From Rickettsiales bacterium (GTDB lineage Bacteria > Pseudomonadota > Alphaproteobacteria > Rickettsiales > Deianiraeaceae), in assembly GCA_947424985.1 (NCBI GenBank), contig CANDYN010000045.1:1-8237 (forward strand): a DNA stretch of 8,237 nucleotides, written 5' to 3'. Below the pieces are notes generated by a model, which was not told the origin of the DNA, did not search any database, and was given only the letters and a program-made list of their open reading frames with translations. Position 1 is the first letter of the stretch, and each line of letters starts with the position of its first letter. Both the position numbers and the translations under genes were made by a program. Positions 1 through 5,971 of the stretch are shown here, in pieces.

Positions 1-1
1 T

Positions 2-478
2 TTTGAATATATAATAAACCTACAAGGCGATATGCCAGATGTTGATCCATCTGTAATTGACAACGTGTTTTCAGTTTTACAAAACAATTCAGATTGTGAT
101 ATCTCAACCTGCGTTGCAGAAATTAAAAACCCAAAAGAAATATCAAATCCAAATGTCGTAAAAGCAATTTTATCAATCAAAGATGAAACAAAAACCGAAC
201 ATAGAGCAATATATTTTACACGTTGTGACGCTCCATCAAACCCGAAAAACAACCCAGAATCAAAATATTATCACCACTTAGGAATTTATGGGTATAAAGC
301 AAAATCTCTTGAGAAATTTGTAAAATGTAAACCTTCATACCTTGAAATACGGGAATCCCTTGAGCAGCTCCGCGCATTAGAAAATGATATGAAAATTTAT
401 GCGAAAATTGTTGATAAAGTTCCGATCAGTATTGATACCCAAGAGGATTTGGATAGAGCGAGAATCTTCATTAATTAA
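2..478 (+). CDS. kdsB: 3-deoxy-manno-octulosonate cytidylyltransferase (CMP-Kdo synthetase), 5'-truncated by window edge
   Basis: KdsB activates Kdo with CTP to give CMP-Kdo plus pyrophosphate in the cytoplasm, the step before Kdo transfer to lipid A. The frame is open to the left edge, so the gene begins outside; 158 residues are visible, and about 90 are missing compared with the usual 245-250. The visible part begins FEYIINLQGDMPDVDP, the rickettsial form of the conserved V-N-x-Q-G-D-E-P motif, so the ATG at 32 is an internal Met and not the start. Further family marks are NPNVVKAIL, AIYFTRC, HHLGIYGYKA, SYLEIRESLEQLR and the C-terminal DTQEDLDRAR. The N-terminal nucleotide-binding loop is off the window. 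The gene converges on hscA with 23 bases between the stops, and no hairpin-plus-T-run terminator is visible in that gap. Presence of this gene implies a Kdo-containing LPS. The identification is firm. Confidence 0.95.
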   Translation, partial: FEYIINLQGDMPDVDPSVIDNVFSVLQNNSDCDISTCVAEIKNPKEISNPNVVKAILSIKDETKTEHRAIYFTRCDAPSNPKNNPESKYYHHLGIYGYKAKSLEKFVKCKPSYLEIRESLEQLRALENDMKIYAKIVDKVPISIDTQEDLDRARIFIN

Positions 479-501
479 TAATTCCTGAAATAACAACCAA
501 T

Positions 502-2295
502 CTAAACCCCATCATTAACCGATTTTCCAGCAACAATCTTAGAGAGATATTTATTCGTCCGCTCCTCAACAAACTCAGTTGCAAGAGTATCAAGCCCCTT
601 ATTTAATTCATCAATTTTTTCCCGATCTTTTCCTGACAAGACCTCTTCAAGTTCTAAAATTTTTGCCTCAAGCTTAGTGAGATATTCCGAATCAATCATG
701 TCTCCATCTTCTGAAATAGCTTTTTCAATTGCAGTAATATTCATTTTAGCCGCCTCTTTGCTTTCAATTAAAAGTCGCATTAAAATATCATCCTTCGAAT
801 GTTCAATTGACGAAATCAACATGTCAGACATAATCTCGTAATCAAGTCCATAAGTAGGTTTTATCTCGGTTACAATAGAATTTCCACTTCCATCCTCCGT
901 TGCTTTGACAGATAAAATCCCATCAACGTCAATCTCAAATCGAACCTCAATTTTAACCATCCCAGCCGACATTTGTGGTAAATTTTTCAAAACTATTTTC
1001 CCAAGACCTCGACAATCTTCGCTCATTTCCCTCTCCCCCTGAACAATATTTAAAACAATTCCAGTCTGATTGTCATGCGAAGTTGTAAAATTTTGTATTG
1101 CAGTACAGGGAATTGGCGTGTTCCTGTGTATGATTTTTTCAACAACCCCACCAAGCGTCTCAAGTCCAAGCGAGAGCGGACAAATATCAAGTAAAATATT
1201 TTCAAACCCACTAGATTTCCCGGCCGCCTTAATCCCTGCACCAATTCCAACTATTTTATCCGGATCTAAATTTGTGTAAATCTCGCAATCCAAAATCTTC
1301 CCAATTTCCTCACGAATAATTGGCATTTTGCTCATGCCGCCAACCAAAATAACCCCCTTGATGTCATTTTTGTCAATCTTTGCGCTGTTTATTGCGTCGA
1401 ACATAGAATGGATCGTTTTTGCGATAAATTTTTCCGCAAGTACTTCAAGCTCATTCTTTGTTATGTAAATTTTTATCTTATTGCCGAAAAAATCAATCTC
1501 AGACTCAAAAATATCGTGATTAGAAAGATGCTCTTTAATACCCTTTGCAACTCCCAAAAATACTTGCTCATTGTTTATCGAAATTTTATATTTTTTCGCA
1601 ATATACTCAGTCAACTCAAAATCAATATCGTCTCCGCCAAGATTTACGTCTCCACTAGTCGACATTACCCGGAAAATTCCCATCTGCATTGATAAAATCG
1701 ATACGTCAAAAGTTCCACCACCAAGATCGTAAACCACATAAATCCCTTCAGAGTTATTATCAAGCCCGTAAGCAAGTGCAGCGGCAGTGGGCTCATTTAT
1801 CACCCTTTTAACTTCAAATCCTGCCATACTTGCTGCAATTTTAGTTTCATTTCGTTGATTATCATCAAATTTCGCAGGAACGGTAATCACGCATGAATCA
1901 ACTTTCTTTCCAAGGTATTTTTCCGCCTCAGTCTTAATTTTAATTAAAATCAAGGCCGAAATTTGTGTCGGAGAATATTTTTTTCCAAATACATCAAACA
2001 AGTCTTCGTCTTTATTTTTCGTGTTCCCAATTCTTCGTTTTGCCGATTTTATTACACAATAATTCTCATCAGAAATTTTCTCCAAAGCCTCAAATCCAAC
2101 TAAAATGTCCCCTGTTTTTGAAATCGCAACGCATGATGGTAAAATATCTCCAAAGCCTGAAAATTCTATCGTTTTTATTTCTCCGTTTAAAGCAAAACTT
2201 GCAACCGAGTTCGTCGTCCCAAGATCAATTCCAATCGAAGTTTTAACGACTGTATCATCACTTCTATTTCCACTAATCGGCTCTTCTATTTGCAT
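502..2295 (-). CDS. hscA: Fe-S protein assembly chaperone HscA (specialised Hsp70)
   Basis: HscA is the ATP-driven Hsp70 that, with its J-partner HscB, promotes release of iron-sulfur clusters from the IscU scaffold. The 597 residues are close to the roughly 595-620 usual for HscA and shorter than DnaK. The ATPase domain (about 18-360) shows IGIDLGTTNS (21-30), VINEPTAAALAYG (165-177), the phosphate loop YDLGGGTFDVS (189-199) and VILVGGMSKMP (315-325). The linker and substrate domain follow from 366 with LLDICPLSLGLETLGG and VVEKIIHRNTPIP. The segment VQGEREMSEDCRGL (418-431) is diagnostic of HscA rather than DnaK. A helical lid covers about 485-590. The ATG at 2295 has a weak GGGG nine bases upstream and leaves a usual short N-terminal lead before the ATPase motif. 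The next gene upstream is divergent, so hscB is not adjacent, although it commonly is in isc operons; fdx is not downstream either. Confidence 0.96.
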   Translation of the reverse strand: MQIEEPISGNRSDDTVVKTSIGIDLGTTNSVASFALNGEIKTIEFSGFGDILPSCVAISKTGDILVGFEALEKISDENYCVIKSAKRRIGNTKNKDEDLFDVFGKKYSPTQISALILIKIKTEAEKYLGKKVDSCVITVPAKFDDNQRNETKIAASMAGFEVKRVINEPTAAALAYGLDNNSEGIYVVYDLGGGTFDVSILSMQMGIFRVMSTSGDVNLGGDDIDFELTEYIAKKYKISINNEQVFLGVAKGIKEHLSNHDIFESEIDFFGNKIKIYITKNELEVLAEKFIAKTIHSMFDAINSAKIDKNDIKGVILVGGMSKMPIIREEIGKILDCEIYTNLDPDKIVGIGAGIKAAGKSSGFENILLDICPLSLGLETLGGVVEKIIHRNTPIPCTAIQNFTTSHDNQTGIVLNIVQGEREMSEDCRGLGKIVLKNLPQMSAGMVKIEVRFEIDVDGILSVKATEDGSGNSIVTEIKPTYGLDYEIMSDMLISSIEHSKDDILMRLLIESKEAAKMNITAIEKAISEDGDMIDSEYLTKLEAKILELEEVLSGKDREKIDELNKGLDTLATEFVEERTNKYLSKIVAGKSVNDGV

Positions 2296-2353
2296 TTTTT
2301 TAACCCCATGTATTTTTATATTTATGTGTTTTTTTTAAATCGCAAGTAAATTA

Positions 2354-2382
2354 TTGACTTTTAAAAATTGCTATCTTACTAT
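2354..2382 (+). promoter_or_regulatory. Candidate sigma-70 promoter for the fzlA-like/gspF transcript
   Basis: TTGACT at 2354-2359 matches the -35 consensus at five of six positions, and after a 17-base spacer TACTAT at 2377-2382 is a moderate -10 (four of six). Predicted initiation near 2389 leaves a leader of about 17 bases before the ATG at 2406. The ten-base word TTGACTTTTA recurs in the promoter at 4353. The elements lie back to back with the minus-strand TATAAT at 2384-2389. Confidence 0.45.
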
Positions 2383-2383
2383 C

Positions 2384-2389
2384 ATTATA
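2384..2389 (-). promoter_or_regulatory. Candidate -10 element for hscA on the minus strand
   Basis: Read on the minus strand this is a perfect TATAAT. A start point near 2377 would give hscA a leader of about 80 bases. The matching -35 would lie inside the first codons of the divergent gene (around 2407-2412, TATACA on the minus strand) and is poor. TATAAT words are frequent in DNA this AT-rich, so this is only a candidate. An alternative weak pair lies nearer hscA (TTTACT, 18 bases, CATAAA). Confidence 0.25.
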
Positions 2390-2405
2390 TCCTATTTTTT
2401 GCGTA

Positions 2406-3122
2406 ATGTATAGGCTGTATCACTACACCTTGTGTCCTTTTTCGAGAATTGTAAGAATTCTTCTCGTGGAAAAATCAGTTCCACACTCGCTAATGCTTGA
2501 AAAATTTTGGGAAAAAAGAGATGTTTTTTTGAAACTAAATAAATCTGGCTCTGTTCCTTTTTTGGTTAAAAAAGCAAGTGATGATGAACTCTCGGAAGGA
2601 AAGCAACATACGCTTCTGTCTGGAATTAATGCAATTTCTGAGTTCCTCGAGGATAAATATCAGCAAAATCCTCTAATTTTTGGATCACCGGAAGAAAAAT
2701 CTGAAATAAGACGCATGGTTGATTGGGTAAATATCAAATTTTATGGTGAAGTCGTTGGATATATCCTTAATGAAAAAATAATAAATTTCTTTAAAAATAA
2801 AGAAATTCCAGATCCTTCAATCCTTGCGATTGCCGCAAAAAATCTCTCAACTCATCTTGATTATTTCGGATATCTAATCGGCAAAAAAGGCTGGATTGCT
2901 TCGCATAAAATATCCATGGCCGATATAGCTCTTGCTTCACATATCTCAGTTTTGGACTACCTCGGCGTAATACACTGGGTTAAAATGGATTCGCAAAACA
3001 AAGAAAATCTTAAAGAATGGTACCGCTTAATTAAATCCCGTCCGTCTTTTAGACAAATTTTACAAGATATAGTCCCGGGCTTTGATGCATCAAGTTATTA
3101 TCGTGATTTGGACTTTTTTTAG
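2406..3122 (+). CDS. fzlA: GST-fold protein of the alphaproteobacterial FzlA type (probable FtsZ-associated division factor)
   Basis: A 238-residue protein with a thioredoxin-like N-terminal domain (1-84) and a helical C-terminal GST domain (95-220). Visible marks are LYHYTLCPFSR (4-14, with a Cys10-Pro-x-Ser13 site), EKFWEKRDVF (32-41), the cis-proline SGSVPFL (47-53), AISEFLED (76-83), the N-capping box SMADIALASHISVLDYLG (170-187) and WYRLIKSRPSFR (205-216). It ends in YYRDLDFF. In the Caulobacter family member FzlA, a GST-like protein that binds FtsZ and links it to septal wall synthesis, a Trp in the equivalent N-terminal loop and an Asp near the C-terminus are reported as functional; Trp35 and Asp235 look like their counterparts. 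That mapping is from memory. The safe call is a GST-family protein, with FzlA as the more specific inference. No Shine-Dalgarno sequence precedes the ATG. The gspF-like gene follows after 11 bases, so the two are probably co-transcribed. Confidence 0.72.
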   Translation: MYRLYHYTLCPFSRIVRILLVEKSVPHSLMLEKFWEKRDVFLKLNKSGSVPFLVKKASDDELSEGKQHTLLSGINAISEFLEDKYQQNPLIFGSPEEKSEIRRMVDWVNIKFYGEVVGYILNEKIINFFKNKEIPDPSILAIAAKNLSTHLDYFGYLIGKKGWIASHKISMADIALASHISVLDYLGVIHWVKMDSQNKENLKEWYRLIKSRPSFRQILQDIVPGFDASSYYRDLDFF

Positions 3123-3133
3123 TCTGAAAATCT

Positions 3134-4351
3134 ATGATAACCTTTTTTTACAAAGCAATAAATTCACATGGAAGCGAGGTTTCGTCCGTCTTATCTGCGG
3201 AAGATAAATCGGAAGCGATCTATAAAATAGAAAACATGGACCTTACCCTTATATCAATAAAAAAAGCGAAAAAATTTACCGCAAGGGGCGCAGGGCTAAA
3301 TCTAAGCTCTCGCGATAAAATGTCGTTTTTTATACACATAGCCGAAATGGCCCATGCGGGAATGAATACCAAACAAACCCTTGATTTACTTCTTGATCTT
3401 TCTGATAATAAAAAATTGCTCTATGTTGCAAAACTGATGAAAGAAAAAATTACCCAGGGTTCGCAATTTTCAGAAGCAATGAAAGAAGTTGGTTCGTTTG
3501 GCGATATGTTTCCAAATCTTATTTTCGTCGCAGAAAAAACTAACTCCCTTGAAAAAGTTAGTAATATGATAGTTGATTATATAAAATGGAACGATGAAAT
3601 AAAAAGAAATGTTAAAAATGCAATATTAAAGCCCGTAATATCACTAGTGTTCGCCTTGTCTTTAATGATTGGAACCTCGATTTTGGTCCTTCCAAAACTG
3701 ATAGCAACGCTTGAACAGCTCAATAACGGAAAAATCCCGGAACAAACTATGCATTTTGTGAGATTTACAAGGTTTCTGGGAGATAAATGGTATTTGTTCC
3801 CAAGCATAATACTAATTATGGCATTTTTAAATTATATCCCAAGATGGCTGGATTGGAGAAGATTGTCAATCTTCTATGATGGACTAAAACTAAAATTGCC
3901 CCTATTTGGAAAATTGTTTTTAAAAATAGAAATGGCAAGGTTGTCAGCTTTCCTATCAATACTTATAAACTCAGGATATAAAGCAAATGAAGCTATTCTA
4001 CTTGCTCCAAGAATTATCGTAAATAGATATATAAGAAATGCCGTTGACCTCGCGGGACATACCATGCAATCCGGTGCAACCATATACTCCTCTTTTGAAA
4101 CTCATTCGATTTTTCCAAAATTCTTCCTTTCAATGCTTGGAATTGGTGAAAAAGTTAATGATATAGCCGGAACCATAGCAAATATAAAAGAATCTTATGA
4201 TAAAGATGTACGTTCAACTGCTGAATTTATTATCTCAAGTGTAAAGCCCATGATCACCATATTTATTGGATTTATGATAGGTTGGATGGCATTTGCCGTA
4301 TTTGTTCCAATGTACGACACAATTTCAACAATATCAGATGGTGTAAAATAA
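3134..4351 (+). CDS. Type II secretion/type IV pilus inner-membrane platform protein (GspF/PilC family)
   Basis: GspF/PilC proteins form the polytopic platform that connects the assembly ATPase to growing (pseudo)pilus subunits. The 405 residues match the family length and two-domain plan. A short N-terminal region (FFYKAINSHGSEV) precedes a first cytoplasmic helical domain (about 63-165). Then come transmembrane segments at about 166-190 and 220-237, a second helical domain (about 262-368, KLPLFGKLFLKIEMARLSAFL), and a last membrane segment at 372-392 ending FVPMYDTIS. The pseudo-repeat elements FVAEKTNSLEKV (131-142) and GIGEKVNDIAGTI (336-348) correspond to the family's G-E-x-S-G-x-L motif, but the Ser-Gly pair is replaced in both. 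No assembly ATPase (GspE/PilB) or prepilin peptidase lies in this window. Adjacent genes encode a pilin-like and a pseudopilin protein, which fits a filament-assembly role. T2SS versus T4P membership cannot be decided from this gene alone. Confidence 0.92.
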   Translation: MITFFYKAINSHGSEVSSVLSAEDKSEAIYKIENMDLTLISIKKAKKFTARGAGLNLSSRDKMSFFIHIAEMAHAGMNTKQTLDLLLDLSDNKKLLYVAKLMKEKITQGSQFSEAMKEVGSFGDMFPNLIFVAEKTNSLEKVSNMIVDYIKWNDEIKRNVKNAILKPVISLVFALSLMIGTSILVLPKLIATLEQLNNGKIPEQTMHFVRFTRFLGDKWYLFPSIILIMAFLNYIPRWLDWRRLSIFYDGLKLKLPLFGKLFLKIEMARLSAFLSILINSGYKANEAILLAPRIIVNRYIRNAVDLAGHTMQSGATIYSSFETHSIFPKFFLSMLGIGEKVNDIAGTIANIKESYDKDVRSTAEFIISSVKPMITIFIGFMIGWMAFAVFVPMYDTISTISDGVK

Positions 4352-4352
4352 C

Positions 4353-4380
4353 TTGACTTTTATAAAAAAACTTACATAAT
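4353..4380 (+). promoter_or_regulatory. Strong candidate sigma-70 promoter ahead of the VirB2-like gene
   Basis: TTGACT at 4353-4358 and CATAAT at 4375-4380 each match consensus at five of six positions, separated by 16 bases. The -35 begins two bases after the stop of the upstream gspF-like gene. Initiation would be expected around 4386-4388, essentially at the ATG at 4388, so the transcript may be leaderless or translation may begin at the next in-frame ATG (4400). The pilin-like genes would then have their own, perhaps higher, expression level. Confidence 0.6.
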
Positions 4381-4387
4381 ACTTTGT

Positions 4388-4864
4388 ATGTTGAAACTTA
4401 TGAGGGTATTTTTCGCAATTTTAATGCTTTTTATGGGCATGACAGTATCTCAGCATTCGTATGCGCTTGAGCAATCAGATGCAGAGCAGCAATATGAAAA
4501 TCAATTGCTAGCATCGGAAGATAATTCGATTGCAGGATCAATTTGTCGCGCCATTTCACTCATGACTGGCGGTGTTGGAATTGCAATCTTTGCCTTAATC
4601 CTGCTCGTTGTTGGAATTTCAGTATTACAAGGAAAAATTAGTCCGGGTCTTTTTATAGGACTTGTTGTTGGAATGTCTGCCTTCTTTGCCGCACCATCCG
4701 TACTAAGTCTCCTCTCGGCAACCGATAGAACAGATGGAGGATGTAAGTGTCAAACAACAAAATATGTTGGATCATTTTACGATAGCAATGGAAATAAAGT
4801 ACCAATAACAAGAAATATACCAATAACAAGCAATTGTGAACGAACAGGGGATGCTGCGGCATAA
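4388..4864 (+). CDS. VirB2/TrbC-like small pilin-type membrane protein
   Basis: A 158-residue protein laid out like VirB2/TrbC pilins. It has a Sec signal peptide (1-26, basic start, hydrophobic core, S-Y-A before the likely cut after Ala26), a short polar stretch, and then two hydrophobic helices (about 61-81 and 86-110) joined by the short basic turn QGKIS. The segment SICRAISLMTGGVGIAIFAL is of the type seen at the head of the first helix in rickettsial VirB2. Unlike compact VirB2 proteins it carries a C-terminal hydrophilic tail of about 48 residues with Cys119, Cys121 and Cys150; Cys53 lies before the first helix. VirB2 is the major subunit of type IV secretion pili, yet the neighbours here are T2SS/T4P-type genes, and the pseudopilin gene begins one base after this stop. 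Membership in TrbC/VirB2 is inferred from topology and local wording. An unrelated two-helix envelope protein is the alternative. No Shine-Dalgarno sequence is visible; ATG 4400 is an alternative start that would shorten the signal peptide by four residues. Confidence 0.68.
   Translation: MLKLMRVFFAILMLFMGMTVSQHSYALEQSDAEQQYENQLLASEDNSIAGSICRAISLMTGGVGIAIFALILLVVGISVLQGKISPGLFIGLVVGMSAFFAAPSVLSLLSATDRTDGGCKCQTTKYVGSFYDSNGNKVPITRNIPITSNCERTGDAAA
4800..4830 (+). repeat. In-frame 18-base tandem duplication in the VirB2-like C-terminal tail
   Basis: The 13-base word TACCAATAACAAG occurs at 4800-4812 and again at 4818-4830, an 18-base period. In protein it gives VPITRN followed by IPITSN just before Cys150. 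The spacing preserves the reading frame, consistent with a small internal duplication. Confidence 0.7.
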
Positions 4865-4865
4865 T

Positions 4866-5753
4866 ATGATGTATTTAGATAGAAAATCAAAAAAAGGACT
4901 TGCACTGAGTATCGAACTCGTAGCAGTTGTAACTGTTATAATTGGCATAGTGTCACTGACATCGGTAATATCAATGAGTGGCTATAAATCATATCGTGTT
5001 ACTCAAATATCAAAACAAATAAGTTACTTACAAGTTGCAATCAATGAATTCAAAACCAGCGTAGGATATTACCCGGGGGATGTAAACTATTCAGACCTTG
5101 CGGGAGACCTAAACTCGCCAACTCTAAAAGCAAATCATACAACAATAATTACTTTGTCAGCACCAACAACACAAAATGATCTGTTTATATCACCAAGAAC
5201 GGAAAATGTTGGAATTGCAAAATCCCAACTCGCGTTTTCCCAGCTTGCAAAATACGGATTGATAGAATTTAAAAATGCAGAAAATCGTACCTTAACGTCA
5301 AGCTGTGACGGAGTATCAGCCCTTACAAATCAAGTATTTCCAAGAATCGAAGGTACCTCAAGATCAGTTTGGATGTTTATAACTGATACCGTAAATCTTA
5401 CAAATTTCAATGTACCAAAAAATAGCTTGGTGTATAACTCAATATTTTATCCAAACTTTAAAGGAAAGCCAAGGCTGGTAGCGGTAAGCTCAGATATAAC
5501 AAATTGTACTATAGATATACAAAATGATATAGGTGCAATAGCCTCGGATATTGCGTATGCTCTTGATAAAAAGATGGATGATGCCAAACCATCAAAAGCA
5601 ACCGGGACTATCATAGCAGATGCAAAAAACAACCTTGGATTGTGCAAAACGCTAACTGTTGGAGTCGGAAGCCCAACAGTTCAAGATTACGACTATACAG
5701 AAAATACCTCAACAAGCTCAAACGATGCTTGTGTTTTAACGGTTAAATTGTAG
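4866..5753 (+). CDS. Large type II secretion/type IV pilus pseudopilin (prepilin-type N-terminus)
   Basis: A 295-residue prepilin-like protein. A short basic leader ends in Lys-Lys-Gly (9-11), followed by a hydrophobic helix LALSIELVAVVTVIIGIVSL (12-31), the class III signal processed by a prepilin peptidase. The conserved Glu falls at +6 after Gly11 rather than the canonical +5. Beyond the helix, AINEFKTSVGYYPGD (58-72) and DKKMDDAKPSKATGTI (234-249) are wording typical of large alphaproteobacterial pseudopilins. Four cysteines (147, 214, 260, 289) could form disulfides in the periplasm. The frame is open from an ATG at 4836 inside the previous gene, but ATG 4866 is preferred. It lies one base after that gene's stop, gives a normal-length leader, and suits translational coupling; ATG 4869 is equally possible. 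AGGGG at 4846-4850 is the only Shine-Dalgarno-like sequence near. Whether it is a major or minor subunit is unknown. Confidence 0.88.
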   Translation: MMYLDRKSKKGLALSIELVAVVTVIIGIVSLTSVISMSGYKSYRVTQISKQISYLQVAINEFKTSVGYYPGDVNYSDLAGDLNSPTLKANHTTIITLSAPTTQNDLFISPRTENVGIAKSQLAFSQLAKYGLIEFKNAENRTLTSSCDGVSALTNQVFPRIEGTSRSVWMFITDTVNLTNFNVPKNSLVYNSIFYPNFKGKPRLVAVSSDITNCTIDIQNDIGAIASDIAYALDKKMDDAKPSKATGTIIADAKNNLGLCKTLTVGVGSPTVQDYDYTENTSTSSNDACVLTVKL

Positions 5754-5797
5754 ATATTTACATAAATAATCCTCCTTCTATGTTATACACCTCTAAT

Positions 5798-5824
5798 GTC
5801 ATCCCAGCGAAGGCTGGGATCCAG
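5798..5824. repeat. REP-like intergenic palindromic repeat
   Basis: A perfect 8-base inverted repeat, ATCCCAGC (5801-5808) and GCTGGGAT (5813-5820), encloses the four-base loop GAAG and is flanked by GTC and CCAG. This G+C-rich word stands out from its AT-rich surroundings and resembles the dispersed 'GTCAT-CCC...GGG-ATCCAG' palindromes scattered between genes in many proteobacteria. It lies 44 bases after the pseudopilin stop. No T-run follows, so it is not a standard intrinsic terminator, though the hairpin could protect or end the upstream mRNA. Only one copy is in the window. Confidence 0.75.
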
Positions 5825-5917
5825 TAAAATCCAAAATTATAAATTTATCAGACGACCCCTGTATACGCAACAATAACAAATACCCAAACGTACAATGACT
5901 CAAATTTAGTAAATTAT

Positions 5918-5947
5918 TTGCTTGCAAAATATATTGTTATATATATT
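5918..5947 (+). promoter_or_regulatory. Weak candidate promoter for the RsfS-like gene
   Basis: TTGCTT at 5918-5923 and TATATT at 5942-5947 are separated by 18 bases, in a very AT-rich stretch 25 bases before the ATG at 5972. The rest of the 218-base gap (5754-5971) shows only the palindrome at 5798-5824 and no convincing short gene. Similar matches are expected by chance here, so this is tentative. Confidence 0.35.
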
Positions 5948-5971
5948 CTTCATTACTAACTTATTTTAATT

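Noticed and set aside
479..501. Convergent gap between kdsB and hscA, examined for a bidirectional terminator.
   Set aside because: Only 23 bases, without an inverted repeat.
1965..2338. Open frames on the plus strand (1965-2246, 2105-2338) and smaller ones across 1070-1692.
   Set aside because: They lie antisense within or across hscA, have no family-like wording, and are explained by the hscA codons.
2784..2807. Perfect 9-base inverted repeat (AATTTCTTT / AAAGAAATT, 6-base loop) inside the FzlA-like gene, considered as an inserted rickettsial palindromic element.
   Set aside because: It is far shorter than such elements, is all A/T-rich codons, and the protein there has normal family length, so there is no insertion. 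A chance hairpin is the simplest reading.
4836..4865. Earlier in-frame ATGs (4836, 4851) for the pseudopilin gene.
   Set aside because: They lie inside the VirB2-like gene and would add an atypical acidic/polar stretch to the leader. ATG 4851 directly abuts the AGGGG, leaving no spacing for it to act as a ribosome site. ATG 4866 gives a normal prepilin leader.
5654..5681. Perfect 9-base inverted repeat (AACTGTTGG / CCAACAGTT, 10-base loop) near the 3' end of the pseudopilin gene, considered as an attenuator or terminator.
   Set aside because: It lies 72 bases before the stop with no T-run after it; one such match is within chance expectation for 8 kb.
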